This document shows positions 1 through 9,517 of a DNA stretch of 33,321 nt, in pieces. The stretch is from contig PBPL01000012.1 of NCBI GenBank assembly GCA_002724675.1, positions 1-33,321 on the forward strand, written 5' to 3'. Each line of letters starts with the position of its first letter. Position 1 is the stretch's first letter. Position numbers and translations under genes: made by a program. The DNA is from Deltaproteobacteria bacterium. GTDB taxonomy: Bacteria > Myxococcota_A > UBA796 > UBA9615. The notes under the pieces were generated by a model. That model was not told the origin of the DNA and did not search any database. It saw only the letters and a list, made by a program, of their open reading frames with translations.

Positions 1-272
1 CGGGCGATGACGACGACTCGGGCGACGATGACGACTCGGGCGACGATGACGACTCGGGCGACGATGACGACTCGGGCGACGATGACTCCGCCGTCGTCGG
101 AGAGTCCGATGAGGAGCCTCCGATCACGCTGGATCCGAGCCTTTCACCCAGCTGCGGCTGCCAAACAGGGAACAGCGCCGGCCCCACTGTCTCTGTTTTC
201 CTGCTCCTGCTCTTTGGGTTGGTTTCCCGTCAGGGGCGCCGCGACCAGCTGGAGGGTCGTAGCATCGCTTGA
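1..272 (+). CDS. C-terminal part of a surface protein with Asp-Ser repeats and a MYXO-CTERM-like tail (5' end outside window)
   Basis: The reading frame enters from the left edge (first full codon at position 3) and stops at TGA 270-272; no start codon lies in the window. It encodes four and a half GDDDDS units, then an acidic stretch, then the pattern CGC, a hydrophobic helix (TVSVFLLLLFGLV) and a basic end (RQGRR). Cys motif, helix and Arg cluster in that order is the layout of MYXO-CTERM-type sorting tails, which hold exported proteins at the envelope for processing; the Asp-Ser repeat would be a flexible spacer between the functional domain and the anchor. The functional domain lies upstream, so no activity can be given. 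It ends 12 bases before the transporter gene on the same strand and may share its transcript. Confidence 0.7.
   Translation, partial: GDDDDSGDDDDSGDDDDSGDDDDSGDDDSAVVGESDEEPPITLDPSLSPSCGCQTGNSAGPTVSVFLLLLFGLVSRQGRRDQLEGRSIA
3..89 (+). repeat. 18-bp tandem repeat encoding GDDDDS
   Basis: Four full 18-base units (3-20, 21-38, 39-56, 57-74) and a shortened 15-base unit (75-89) repeat in frame. The array begins at the window edge, so its true copy number is unknown. It is a coding microsatellite, encoding an acidic, probably disordered linker. Confidence 0.9.
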
Positions 273-284
273 GTCGGGCGGCTC

Positions 285-3185
285 ATGAAGCGCCTGGCTC
301 GATTGCTGTGCAGCCGTAGAGTCGCGGCGGTGACTGCCGCCTGCGTCCTACTAGTGACCGGCGCCCTCGGCTTGATTGCGGGGCAGGTCGAACACGACGA
401 TGACATCCTCGCCTTCCTTCCTGAAGACAACGAAGATGTTGCTGTCTTCCGAAGGATCAACGAACGATTCGGCGGACTCGATGTGGCTCTCGTCGGTATC
501 GATGCAGGAGAGCAGCTCTTCACCGCACCCTTTCTGAAGCGACTTCGCTCTGCCACGCAGGCCCTCAATGAACTGGAGAAGGTCAGCTACGCCCTCAGCA
601 TCGCGAACCTAGAGGATCTTACGGCCGACCTGGACCGAGGAGGCATCGAGCTCAAGACGCTCATCGACACACTCCCGGAGACTCCCGCTGAGACGACTGC
701 TCTACGGAACAAGGTCCTATCTCGGGACACGGCGAGGGGCAACCTAGTCTCTGAGGATGGGCGTGCCGTGCTCATCTACTGCTTTGCGGGCTACGGAGCC
801 GATCCACGCGGGATCGCGAAACAGATCCGTACGGTCGTCCAAGAGCACTTTCCCCAGGAACCCACCTACTGGGGCGGAGCCCCGTTTATCTCGACCTACA
901 TCTACGACACCACAGACAACGACATGGCTCGTCTGACGCCGTGGGCTGTCGTCGCAATCCTCGTCATCCTCATGATCACGTTCCGAGATGTCATCGGCAC
1001 CGCACTTGCCCTGCTGACTACCGGCATGGGCATCGCCGTCGCCCACGGGGCAATGGTCCTGCTGGATGTGAAATTCAACATCGTGCTCAGCTCCATGCCA
1101 ATCATCTTGTTTGCCGTAGGCAGCGCCTACAGCATCCACATCCTCGCCCACTACTACTCGCTCGAGCCAAAGCTCGGGCCAGAGCAGGCGCTCGTCAACA
1201 CCCTGGAGCATCTGGGCCCAGTAGTGCTCGCTGCTGGCCTGACGACAGTGGCTGGCCTCTTGTCTTTCGTCATGATGGACATCGGACCCATGAGGACGTT
1301 TGGCCTCTTCACGGCTCTCGGAATCCTCTCCACCCTCCTGTTATCGATCACCTTCGTTCCAGCGGTCATCTGCCTCACGGGGCTTCGACGGAAGAGCTCG
1401 GGACGGTGGACGATCTCATCGGCCATGAGTTCTATCGCGGCTGCAGCACAGCGAGAGCGGCGCTGGGTCGGAGTGGCCCTCTTGGCTTGTGCCCTCGTGG
1501 CGACGATGTACGCCGGTCGTGTCGATGCACGCATGGACCACGGCTCTTTCTTCTCCCCTGGTAGCCCCCCTGATCGGGCGGAACGCTTCCTCGGGGAACA
1601 CTTTGGGGGTTCTCAATTCATTCAGGTTCACGCCAAAGGTGACTTGAAGGACCCTCTGGTTCTGCGCGAGCTGCGACGCATCGCTGACCAGCTATCCCTA
1701 CTGCCGCATGTGACGGACGTCCTCCACATCGGCGACGCAATCGGGGTTGCCAACGAGGCCCTTGAAGGCATGCGGAGGATCCCCGACACCCGCGAAAAGG
1801 TCGGACTTCTCTACGGGTTTGTGACGGGCAACAGGGCTCTCGCCCAGCTCGTGGATGACGAGCGCACCGAGGCGCTTCTACAGATCAAGGAAAATGCGCC
1901 CCGGGCAGATGAGGTCGAGCCTCTACTCGAGCAGGTAGAGCGGTGGGTTGAGACCCAATCGATCCGGAACTACATCCGGGCCCGCGACGAACAAGGCAGC
2001 CCCCATGGGGCCGCCATCGCTGCACGAAGACTCGAGCTCGTTCTGTCTCGAATCAAGGCCCTTGCCCACGAACACAACATCCCACTGGACGACAGCCAGC
2101 AGCAACGCGCCGGAGCCATCCTCAGCCAGACTCGTTCGAAGGCCGATGCGGCCTCAATAAGCGAAGGTCTCGAGCGCTTTCTTGGCTCCAGCGAATGTCT
2201 CGTCGAGCTTCCCAACGACGAAAGGGGGCTCGTCCAACGCGTGGCCACGAGACTGGCCGAGCTGGGCCCGGAGCCTGATGAGAGCGCCATCTTGAGAACG
2301 CTTGAGTCCGCCCTGGAGCCAGGGGGTCTTGAGCCCATCGAGCTCGAAGATCTCGCGTTCTCAGTGACAACGCCCTTGCGGGAGCTGTGGATCCAGGAAA
2401 AGGCACTAGCGCTTGCGACAACAGTCATCGAAGAGGCTGAGTTGCGAATACCCAGCGGTCCGGGCGGCGACAGATTCGTCCAAAGACTGGCCACCGCAGC
2501 CATCGATCTCGGCAATGAAGAAGCCCTCATCTCTGCACCCACTACAGGTCACAGAGATGAGCCGGGAAGCTCGGGGGACGGGACGCTTCACCTGCGTGTC
2601 AATGGCCTGCCCGTCCTACACCGCGGACTGTCCCACAGTGTCACCCAAAATCAGTTCCGAAGCCTGGGCTTCGCTCTGTCCTTGGTGCTGGTCCTGATGA
2701 TTGGGTTCTTCCGCTCTGTCACTGCCGGCTGTCTGGCCACCGCTCCCACTGCAGCCACCCTGCTGGTTGTGTTCGGTGGCATGGGCGCCCTGGACGTCCA
2801 CCTCGACATCGGGACCTCCATGCTCGCCAGCATCATCATCGGCGCAGGTGTCGACTACGGCGTTCACCTGCTAGCTGGCTGGCGGTCGGAACATCCATCC
2901 ACTGGCGAACCTGTGTCTAGAGGCTCTCTCGAATCCGCAGCGAGAAATGCCGCCATGAACACGGCACCCGCCATTTGGACCAACGCAACCATGGTCGCAG
3001 CCGGCTTCTTCGTCCTCACATTGGGAGAGGCCAAGCCCCTCCAGAATGTAGGCAGCCTCACAGCTACCGCCATGCTCATTGCGGCGGCAGCCACCTTCAT
3101 TGTGGTTCCGGTACTGGCTCGACGGGACCGGTACACTGGGGAATATGCCATCCCTCGGCCCGAGGGAGACCCTAAGCTGGAGTAG
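285..3185 (+). CDS. RND-superfamily transporter, MMPL/HAE3 type
   Basis: A 966-residue inner-membrane protein with the duplicated RND plan: one helix near residues 13-33, a periplasmic domain, helices at about 215-365, a second N-terminal-type helix near 394-412, a large second periplasmic region, and a last helix bundle at about 793-943. The segments FAVGSAYSIHILAHY (about 275) and GAGVDYGVHLLAGW (about 853) are the paired fourth-helix motifs of MMPL-type transporters, which move lipids and other hydrophobic molecules using the proton gradient. The second periplasmic region carries an extra, largely helical segment at about 540-760, making the protein longer than most family members. It is followed after 5 bases by a LolA-like protein and then an outer-membrane barrel, suggesting one trans-envelope pathway. 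The substrate is not shown by the sequence. Confidence 0.88.
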   Translation: MKRLARLLCSRRVAAVTAACVLLVTGALGLIAGQVEHDDDILAFLPEDNEDVAVFRRINERFGGLDVALVGIDAGEQLFTAPFLKRLRSATQALNELEKVSYALSIANLEDLTADLDRGGIELKTLIDTLPETPAETTALRNKVLSRDTARGNLVSEDGRAVLIYCFAGYGADPRGIAKQIRTVVQEHFPQEPTYWGGAPFISTYIYDTTDNDMARLTPWAVVAILVILMITFRDVIGTALALLTTGMGIAVAHGAMVLLDVKFNIVLSSMPIILFAVGSAYSIHILAHYYSLEPKLGPEQALVNTLEHLGPVVLAAGLTTVAGLLSFVMMDIGPMRTFGLFTALGILSTLLLSITFVPAVICLTGLRRKSSGRWTISSAMSSIAAAAQRERRWVGVALLACALVATMYAGRVDARMDHGSFFSPGSPPDRAERFLGEHFGGSQFIQVHAKGDLKDPLVLRELRRIADQLSLLPHVTDVLHIGDAIGVANEALEGMRRIPDTREKVGLLYGFVTGNRALAQLVDDERTEALLQIKENAPRADEVEPLLEQVERWVETQSIRNYIRARDEQGSPHGAAIAARRLELVLSRIKALAHEHNIPLDDSQQQRAGAILSQTRSKADAASISEGLERFLGSSECLVELPNDERGLVQRVATRLAELGPEPDESAILRTLESALEPGGLEPIELEDLAFSVTTPLRELWIQEKALALATTVIEEAELRIPSGPGGDRFVQRLATAAIDLGNEEALISAPTTGHRDEPGSSGDGTLHLRVNGLPVLHRGLSHSVTQNQFRSLGFALSLVLVLMIGFFRSVTAGCLATAPTAATLLVVFGGMGALDVHLDIGTSMLASIIIGAGVDYGVHLLAGWRSEHPSTGEPVSRGSLESAARNAAMNTAPAIWTNATMVAAGFFVLTLGEAKPLQNVGSLTATAMLIAAAATFIVVPVLARRDRYTGEYAIPRPEGDPKLE

Positions 3186-3190
3186 CGCAG

Positions 3191-3979
3191 ATGTCCTACG
3201 TACGCGGCCCCCTTGCCCGTTCCGTCGACCGCTGGTCACGAACTCTCCTCGCATACCTCGTCGCATTCGTGCTTGTCCTACTGACAGCGCCCGGCTCCAG
3301 CCACGGAGAGGATGGAAATCAAGTCCTCGCGAGCATGGACCAAGCCATGACGCGTGCTGCGGACCAGTTCTTCGAGTACGAGGTGGTCCACTCGGATCCC
3401 GGCAAGGCCCCCAAGCACATGGCTCTGCGTGTCTGGGTCAAGGGACAAATGCGACTGACAGAGTTCCTAGCACCCGGAGACATGAAGGGGACCAAGGCGC
3501 TGGTGCGCTCTAGAACGCAGATGTATCTGTACCTTCCCGCCTACAACAAGATCCGACGAGTGGCGAGCCACGCCACCAAGGGCGGCTTTCTTGGGACCAC
3601 ATTCAGCAACGAAGACATCTCGACCACCACCTACGCAGACGTGTATGCCGCGTCGTCTGTACGCTCCGAGGGCGACAATTGGGTTGTCGAAGCCACCCCA
3701 CGAGAAGGGGTCAAGGCGGCCTACGGCAAGCTCGTGTTCGTCATCGACCAGAAGCTCGCCCTACCCACAGAAATCCGTTACTTCAACGACACGGGTCAAC
3801 ACACCAAGACCGAGACTCGCACTGACTACGGCTGCAAGGACACGATCTGCAACGCTGGCGTCATGAAGATGGTCGACCACAGCCGCAATGACGCTTGGAC
3901 CGAGCTCCGCAAGACGGCGTGGAAAGTGAACACGGGCTTGTCCGATGGGGAGTTCAGCCTCCGGAGGCTGCAGCCATGA
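3191..3979 (+). CDS. Periplasmic LolA-like outer-membrane lipoprotein-sorting protein (COG2834 type)
   Basis: A 262-residue exported protein: a long basic n-region, hydrophobic core (LLAYLVAFVLVLLTA) and probable cleavage near residues 36-40. The mature part matches the LolA-like family often annotated 'outer membrane lipoprotein-sorting protein', with features such as MYLYLPAYNKIRRV and a GTTFSNEDIS segment typical of the half-barrel. LolA-fold proteins carry lipid or lipoprotein acyl chains across the periplasm; here the neighbour on one side is an MMPL transporter and on the other a beta-barrel, so a shuttle role between them is the natural inference. The start is supported by a GGAG eight bases upstream, inside the end of the transporter gene. 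The stop overlaps the next start as ATGA (3976-3979), which implies coupled translation. Confidence 0.8.
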   Translation: MSYVRGPLARSVDRWSRTLLAYLVAFVLVLLTAPGSSHGEDGNQVLASMDQAMTRAADQFFEYEVVHSDPGKAPKHMALRVWVKGQMRLTEFLAPGDMKGTKALVRSRTQMYLYLPAYNKIRRVASHATKGGFLGTTFSNEDISTTTYADVYAASSVRSEGDNWVVEATPREGVKAAYGKLVFVIDQKLALPTEIRYFNDTGQHTKTETRTDYGCKDTICNAGVMKMVDHSRNDAWTELRKTAWKVNTGLSDGEFSLRRLQP

Positions 3980-6030
3980 GGGGCTCGACCCGAGCCTTAC
4001 TGACGACGCTTCTCTCGGTCATTTGGGCTGGATCAGCACTTAGCGCAGAAGAACAAGGGGAGCCAGAGAGCGGGGACCAACCCACGGCTCCCGCCGAAGA
4101 CGACACTTCAGCGCCGGCGGAGGGGCCGGACGATTCGTCCGAAGCCCAAGAGCCGACTCCAAGCGAAGGCCTAGCGGAGGTACCAGAAGACCCGAGCGGT
4201 GACGAAGACCCAGGTGCTGAAGGCGCAGCTGATGAGGCCACAACAGAGGCTCTACTTGCTCGAGTCTCCTCATTGGAGTCCCGGCTCGAAGAGCACGAAG
4301 CGCGCTTGCCGCCCATCCAGCGCTCTGGCCCGCAGCTGGATGTCGCAATGGGGGGGCGACTGCAGAGTGACCTTCGCTTTCGAATCCAAGAGAAGAGCGT
4401 AGGAGCCTGGTACAACCCGTTGGTCCTACCCGTGGGGATCTCCCGTGCGGAAACCCTCGTCAAAGCCAAGGCCACAGCAAGTTTCGGGAAGTTTCGAGGC
4501 GTCACCGACATCGACTTCGTGCTGCTGCATGAGCCCAATAGCCCAGAGGGGCTCGAAGCCCTCTCCAGCCGTCAGGCCATCAACCCCTATCGGTTCGAGG
4601 CCCATGCCCTGTACGTACAGGCCTCCGACCTGATCGTTCCCGGCCTGGATCTCAGGATTGGACAGCAGCTCGTACTCTGGGGGGTCGGTGACCAGTTCAA
4701 TCCGACCAACAACCTGAACGCCGACGACCTAGAAGATCCCCTGCTCTTCGGCGAGCAACAAGCCAACCTGATGCTTCGGCTGGACTACAGCCCCTGGCCT
4801 CTTTGGACATTCAGTGGCGTACTCGTTCCTCTGTTCAAGCCCGCGATGTTGCCCGGGTCCTCGTCCCTGGGTCTTGCTGCCATCGATCGACTGCCGTTCA
4901 CCGATCCCAACTTCCGATACAAAGTTCACGCTGAGTCCGCACTCTCGGAAGAACTGCTGAGCCTGCCTACGGTCGTCTCGAGCGTCACACCCGAGCTCCC
5001 CCCCGCCCACCCAGAGAACATGCAGTTCATGGTGCGCGTCGCCGGCGCGGTGGGCATGCAGGACCTGGCGCTCAGCTACTACCGAGGACGCAGTGACTTT
5101 CCCCAGCCTCACATGAACGCGAGCACCCTGGACTCGACCCCAGCGTGCGAGTTCGATCCGCCCGTGCCACACCTCCGCACCGAAGACGTGGGCGAGGACG
5201 AAGAGTGCATCGATGGGCTGATCCGCACCGACACCTACCTCGCCTATCCACAGATGCATGTGGTGGGCTTCAACGCAGCCGGCGAGATCCCGTTCATCGG
5301 GCTCGGCTACCGCCTGGAGCTAGGAGTCTTCATCCCAGATCAGCAGACCCTGACCATCATCAAGCCCGAGATCCCCATGGATCCAACCCCGCCCGGAGAA
5401 TACGACTACGACGGTGACGGCGAACCCGGAGGGCCCCGGCCGGAGGTGCTACCCAGCACCCCCTTCGCCAAGTGGACACTTGGCCTCGACTACAGCTTCG
5501 GGCCCAACGTCATGATCAATGTGCAGTGGGTTCACGGGCTGGTTGACGAGTTCGGTGCCGGCGACTTCTTCGGAGGTGAGTGGGTCGTTCGCGAGGGAGG
5601 AACCAATGCCGAGCTGATCGCTGCCGAGGAAGGAGCACCCAACCTCTTGGACTGCGCTGTGGGTGGCGACGAGCAGCGCTGTGCCGTGGAGGTCCTTCGA
5701 CCTAGGATCGCCGACTACCTGGTCGTGGGAGCGGACTTTCGATTCCTGCGGCAAGCTGCCTTGGTGCGGCTCTTCACGCTGTTCGATCTGGGCGGGTACC
5801 GCATGACGACCTGGGACGAATCCACACAACAGAGGACCACCACGTTCCACCACCCCTTCACGCCAGAAGGCTTCTCTGCGGTCGTCTATCCCGAGTTCCA
5901 GTACAACTTCGGCGGGGGCTTCGAGTTGCATGTCGGAGCACTCCTACAGTTCGGCAAGGACTACTCCAAGTTCGGTGATCCAGCAGCTGGCGGTCACCAG
6001 GTCTACGCACGAGCGAGGTACAGCTTCTAG
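3976..6030 (+). CDS. Outer-membrane beta-barrel protein, DUF1302-like
   Basis: A 684-residue protein with a signal peptide (MRGSTRALLTTLLSVIWAGS, then a small-residue cleavage site). About 90 residues rich in Glu, Pro, Asp and Ala follow, then a short coiled coil (about 90-115: LLARVSSLESRLEEHEARL), then a long barrel ending in ARYSF, the aromatic terminus typical of outer-membrane barrels. The stretch GQQLVLWGVGDQFNPTNNLN resembles the conserved segment of DUF1302-type barrels, which occur beside RND transporters and LolA-like proteins. A start 27 codons upstream is possible in frame, but the ATGA overlap and the clean signal peptide favour 3976. The likely role is the outer-membrane end of the pathway formed with the two preceding genes; the acidic N-terminal arm may contact its partners. 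Confidence 0.75.
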   Translation: MRGSTRALLTTLLSVIWAGSALSAEEQGEPESGDQPTAPAEDDTSAPAEGPDDSSEAQEPTPSEGLAEVPEDPSGDEDPGAEGAADEATTEALLARVSSLESRLEEHEARLPPIQRSGPQLDVAMGGRLQSDLRFRIQEKSVGAWYNPLVLPVGISRAETLVKAKATASFGKFRGVTDIDFVLLHEPNSPEGLEALSSRQAINPYRFEAHALYVQASDLIVPGLDLRIGQQLVLWGVGDQFNPTNNLNADDLEDPLLFGEQQANLMLRLDYSPWPLWTFSGVLVPLFKPAMLPGSSSLGLAAIDRLPFTDPNFRYKVHAESALSEELLSLPTVVSSVTPELPPAHPENMQFMVRVAGAVGMQDLALSYYRGRSDFPQPHMNASTLDSTPACEFDPPVPHLRTEDVGEDEECIDGLIRTDTYLAYPQMHVVGFNAAGEIPFIGLGYRLELGVFIPDQQTLTIIKPEIPMDPTPPGEYDYDGDGEPGGPRPEVLPSTPFAKWTLGLDYSFGPNVMINVQWVHGLVDEFGAGDFFGGEWVVREGGTNAELIAAEEGAPNLLDCAVGGDEQRCAVEVLRPRIADYLVVGADFRFLRQAALVRLFTLFDLGGYRMTTWDESTQQRTTTFHHPFTPEGFSAVVYPEFQYNFGGGFELHVGALLQFGKDYSKFGDPAAGGHQVYARARYSF

Positions 6031-6162
6031 ACCGACCAGGCCCCAGCCTAGGCCACGCCCAGGGCGCCTTCGCGCGCTCGCTTCCTCCTTTGCAGCGAGA
6101 CCGCCGGGTGCTATTGGAAGCCTCATCGAATACCCATCTGGTGTGCCCAACAGAGGACTACC

Positions 6163-7119
6163 ATGCGACTGCGACATGCTTCATTCATCCCCCTCGTCCC
6201 CACCTCTTGGGGCCTGTTGGCTCTCCTTGGGCTGGTTCTGTCGACGGGCTGTCAACCGCCACCTCCCGCCCCCGAGGGTCTCAATGACGCCGTTCGATTC
6301 ATGCTTCGAGAGTTCTACGAGGATGACGCCACCATTGCAGCCGGGCTCACTGGCTTGAAGAACTGGTACGACAGCGAGGGCTACTCGCTCGTGGGGGAGG
6401 GCGCCAATGCCGACGAGGGTGTCGACGCCTTTCAGCTCGAAGACATCGATGCAACCGACATCGACTTGTTGCACATTCCCGACGATGGCCGAGACCTCAG
6501 CGCCGTCAGCGGAGTGGTCTCCCTGTCGGACATGGCCTGCGACTGGAAAGAGGCCGAGGCCCTCCTCGTTCGTCCTGACCAGGATGTCGTCTTCGAGGGA
6601 GACTTCGACAGCTACAGTCGCACCTATGTCAGCTCTCGTGGCAACTACGAAACCGGCACAGCGGACGAGGACTTTCCGGCCGTCTTGACCCCGCTCCCCG
6701 ATCTCTTCGAGAGCGACGGGAGCCTTGGCGCCCTGAGCAACAGCATCCTAATCACCGAGAGTGAGGTCCAGAGCACGGAGTTCACCTACACGCTGAGCTA
6801 CCAGCTCAAGCTCCACTTCCGACACGGCCTCTACAACGTGCAGGGTGAAGAGGTACCCGTCTTCATCATCCTGGCCGTCCTCCCCGAGCCGGCCAACGAC
6901 GGCCCCAGCCACTTCGCCCAGAGCTACAGCGTCGAGGTCAACTACGGGCTAGGCGACCGGACCCTGCGCATCTTTGGTGTGTGGAGCCAGGTCTACTCGG
7001 AGGACATCCCGCTAGACGAAGACATCCTGGACATCACCGCCGTGAACAAGAGCCAGGCGGCGGCCGAACGCCTATCGGAGATCTGCGCGGGAGACATTGT
7101 GATCCCCAGCGAGAGCTAG
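6163..7119 (+). CDS. Lipoprotein of unknown function
   Basis: A 318-residue protein with a lipoprotein signal: a hydrophobic stretch ending in the lipobox LSTGC, Cys at residue 30, then a Pro-rich spacer (QPPPPAPEG). The mature part is acidic, rich in Asp, Glu, Tyr and Ser, with few cysteines, and recalls no family I can name. An AGAGGA lies upstream of the ATG at a good distance. The gene is separated by 132 bases from the barrel gene before it, and its stop overlaps the cysN stop tail-to-tail by four bases (CTAG, 7116-7119). Start and lipidation are well supported; function is unknown. Confidence 0.72.
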   Translation: MRLRHASFIPLVPTSWGLLALLGLVLSTGCQPPPPAPEGLNDAVRFMLREFYEDDATIAAGLTGLKNWYDSEGYSLVGEGANADEGVDAFQLEDIDATDIDLLHIPDDGRDLSAVSGVVSLSDMACDWKEAEALLVRPDQDVVFEGDFDSYSRTYVSSRGNYETGTADEDFPAVLTPLPDLFESDGSLGALSNSILITESEVQSTEFTYTLSYQLKLHFRHGLYNVQGEEVPVFIILAVLPEPANDGPSHFAQSYSVEVNYGLGDRTLRIFGVWSQVYSEDIPLDEDILDITAVNKSQAAAERLSEICAGDIVIPSES

Positions 7120-8468
7120 CCTTCTAGCTCCGTAGGCTCGGGCGCAGGCCAGACCCGCTTCCAGACCATTCCAGCACCCACCGTCAGGTTGCTCTTCTCG
7201 TCCACGATGACAAAAGCACCCGTCGTTCGGTTGTTCTTGTAGTCGTCACAGAACAGAGGCTTTTGCACCCGGACAATGGCGCGCCCGATCTCGTTGATGC
7301 CCAACTGACTGACCGTGGTGTCCCGATGGAGGCTGTCCACATCGATGGAATAGCGGAGCTGTTTGACGAAGCCGCGGACTGTCCGCGTCGTGTGGCGGAT
7401 CAGGTACTTCTTTCGCTCCTCCATGGGCTCGTCGTGCATCCAGCAGATGGCCGCCTCGAACTCGTTCTCGGTGCGGGGAAGATTCTGGGGGCGAACCAAC
7501 ATGTCCCCACGGGACACATCGACGTCTTCTGTAAGACAGACAGTGACCGACATGGGAGCAAAGGCATCTTGTAGCTTGCCGTCGAACGTGTGGATCTCGG
7601 ACACGGAGGACCGCACCCCAGAGGGGAGCACGACCACCTCGTCCCCCACACTGATCGAGCCAGACTCGATGCGCCCCTGATAGCCCCGAAAGTCATGGAG
7701 GTCTTCGGTCTGTGGGCGACACACGAGCTGCACCGGAAAGCGAAAATCCAACAGGTTGCGGTCGGAGCTGATCTCCAGATTCTCGAGCATGTTGAGCAGG
7801 GTGTAGCCGGTGTACCACGGCATCTTCTCACCGCGCTCGACCACCATGTCCCCGTGCAATGCTGAGATGGGAATAAACCGCACATCGCGAATGTCGAGCT
7901 TCGCAGCCCAGTCTCGAAAATCTCGGCGAATCCGCTCGTACACCTCTTCGGAGTAGTCGACGAGGTCCATCTTGTTGACCGCGACGATCACATGGGGGAT
8001 TCCGAGCAAGCTGGCGATGAAAGCGTGGCGTCGGCTCTGGCTCAGGACGCCAAGCCGAGCATCGATCAGCACCACGGCCGCGTCCGCTGTGCTGGCCCCG
8101 GTCACCATATTCCGCGTGTACTGCACGTGTCCCGGCGTGTCCGCGATGATGAATGAGCGGTTACGCGTCGAAAAATAGCGGTAGGCCACATCAATGGTGA
8201 TGCCCTGCTCACGCTCCGCCTTCAGCCCGTCGGTGATCAGGGCCAGGTCCATACCCTCTTGACCTCGCCGCGAGGTGGTCAACTCAGCCTCTTTCAGCTG
8301 ATCCTCGTATACCTGCTTGGTGTCGACGAGCAGCCGCCCGATGAGCGTGGACTTGCCGTCGTCGACGCTGCCCGCGGTCGTGAACCGGAGCAACTGCATG
8401 CGCTGGCTCAGGAGCTCACGCGCAGCATCCACACCCACAGCACTCAATGGACTAGAAGTATCCGTCAC
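7116..8468 (-). CDS. cysN: Sulfate adenylyltransferase subunit 1 (GTPase)
   Basis: A 450-residue regulatory GTPase of the CysDN ATP sulfurylase, which forms adenosine 5'-phosphosulfate from sulfate and ATP, driven by GTP hydrolysis. The GTP-binding motifs are intact: GSVDDGKST at 33-41, DTPGH at 110-114 and NKMD at 165-168, followed by the two beta-barrel domains typical of EF-Tu relatives. The length fits CysN alone, with no fused APS kinase (CysC) domain at the C-terminus. It starts with GTG inside the last 17 bases of cysD, so the two subunits are translationally coupled. APS kinase and PAPS/APS reductase genes are not in the window. Confidence 0.95.
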   Translation of the reverse strand: MTDTSSPLSAVGVDAARELLSQRMQLLRFTTAGSVDDGKSTLIGRLLVDTKQVYEDQLKEAELTTSRRGQEGMDLALITDGLKAEREQGITIDVAYRYFSTRNRSFIIADTPGHVQYTRNMVTGASTADAAVVLIDARLGVLSQSRRHAFIASLLGIPHVIVAVNKMDLVDYSEEVYERIRRDFRDWAAKLDIRDVRFIPISALHGDMVVERGEKMPWYTGYTLLNMLENLEISSDRNLLDFRFPVQLVCRPQTEDLHDFRGYQGRIESGSISVGDEVVVLPSGVRSSVSEIHTFDGKLQDAFAPMSVTVCLTEDVDVSRGDMLVRPQNLPRTENEFEAAICWMHDEPMEERKKYLIRHTTRTVRGFVKQLRYSIDVDSLHRDTTVSQLGINEIGRAIVRVQKPLFCDDYKNNRTTGAFVIVDEKSNLTVGAGMVWKRVWPAPEPTELEG

Positions 8469-9357
8469 GCTTCTTGTCCTCCATGGTGTCCGTTCCTTGA
8501 TCCACGATGCGATTCTCTCGCTCGCTATGGGTTGCTGTCAGTGCCTCGGCGACGATCTCCTCGATCGTCGTTGCACGCGATGGAACCGCTCCCGTGCAAG
8601 GCATGCAGCCCAGCGTTCTATACCGGCACCAGAGGAGCTCCGGCTCCTCTCCATCTCGTAGCATCTCCGGATTGTCAGCCCTCAGGAGCACTCCACCCCG
8701 ATTCACCACCGGGTGCTCCTTGGCGTAATAGAGCGGCACGATCTCAATCTGTTCTTCCTGGATGTAACGCCAGATGTCGGCCTCGGTCCAGTTGGACAAG
8801 GGGAAGACGCGAATGCTCTCGCCGTCGTGAACCCGAGCGTTGTAGAGGTTCCAGAGCTCCGGCCGCTGGTTCTTGGGGTCCCAAGCCCCAAAGTCATCTC
8901 GGAACGAGAACACTCGCTCCTTGGCCCGCGAGCGCTCCTCTTCACGACGAGCGCCACCAATGGCCGCATCAAATCCATGTTTCTGAAGGCCACCTAACAG
9001 GCCCTCGGTCTTGAGGTGCCGCGAGCAGTAGTCACAAAAGCGACCACTCTGAGACAGAGGCGGGCAACCTGCCCGCGCCTCTTCGTTGGTCTCCACCAAC
9101 AACCGAAAGCCCAACTCTTCCGCCAGCCGAGACCGAAACTCATACATCTCGGGGAACTTCACCCCCGTGTCCACATGCATCAGGGGAAATGGAATCGGCC
9201 CTGGATGAAACGCCTTCTGAGCCAAACGCAGCAGGACTGAAGAGTCCTTGCCCATGGACCAGAGCATCACCGGGTTCTGGAACTCTGCCACCACCTCCCG
9301 AAAGATGTGGATTGACTCGCTCTCAAGAGCCTTCAGATGTGTCAGCACATAGCTCAT
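8452..9357 (-). CDS. cysD: Sulfate adenylyltransferase subunit 2
   Basis: A 301-residue catalytic subunit of ATP sulfurylase, of the PAPS-reductase/ATP-pyrophosphatase fold. The PP-loop SMGKDSS is at residues 34-40, and [16 protein letters not shown] and [11 protein letters not shown] are typical CysD segments. The frame is open 38 codons further upstream (to 9471), but that part does not resemble CysD; the ATG at 9357 gives the normal N-terminus ([20 protein letters not shown]) and the usual length of about 300. It is the first gene of a cysDN operon that diverges from the protease gene; 160 bases separate the two starts. Its last 17 bases overlap cysN. Confidence 0.95.
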   Translation of the reverse strand: MSYVLTHLKALESESIHIFREVVAEFQNPVMLWSMGKDSSVLLRLAQKAFHPGPIPFPLMHVDTGVKFPEMYEFRSRLAEELGFRLLVETNEEARAGCPPLSQSGRFCDYCSRHLKTEGLLGGLQKHGFDAAIGGARREEERSRAKERVFSFRDDFGAWDPKNQRPELWNLYNARVHDGESIRVFPLSNWTEADIWRYIQEEQIEIVPLYYAKEHPVVNRGGVLLRADNPEMLRDGEEPELLWCRYRTLGCMPCTGAVPSRATTIEEIVAEALTATHSERENRIVDQGTDTMEDKKRDGYF

Positions 9358-9517
9358 GGATGTCCTGGGCCGAAAGTTTCGCAGCCAATAGCACATTGCC
9401 GCAGGGTTACTCAACGTTGCATCGGCCACTGAGAAGCGTGGGGTCCAGAGCAGTATTCCAGTCGGGCCCATCTAATCTTCCAGGCCAGGGCCCTTGATGC
9501 GAAGGCGCTAGCACCCC

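Noticed and set aside
1-95. Short-period repeat array that could be mistaken for CRISPR or a satellite
   Set aside because: The 18-base units have no spacers and read in frame as GDDDDS; it is a coding repeat.
7116-8468. Elongation factor Tu as an alternative for the GTPase
   Set aside because: Coupling to cysD and the CysN-specific segments leave no doubt.
8259-9014. 251-residue open frame on the plus strand
   Set aside because: Antisense to cysN and cysD; no domain features.
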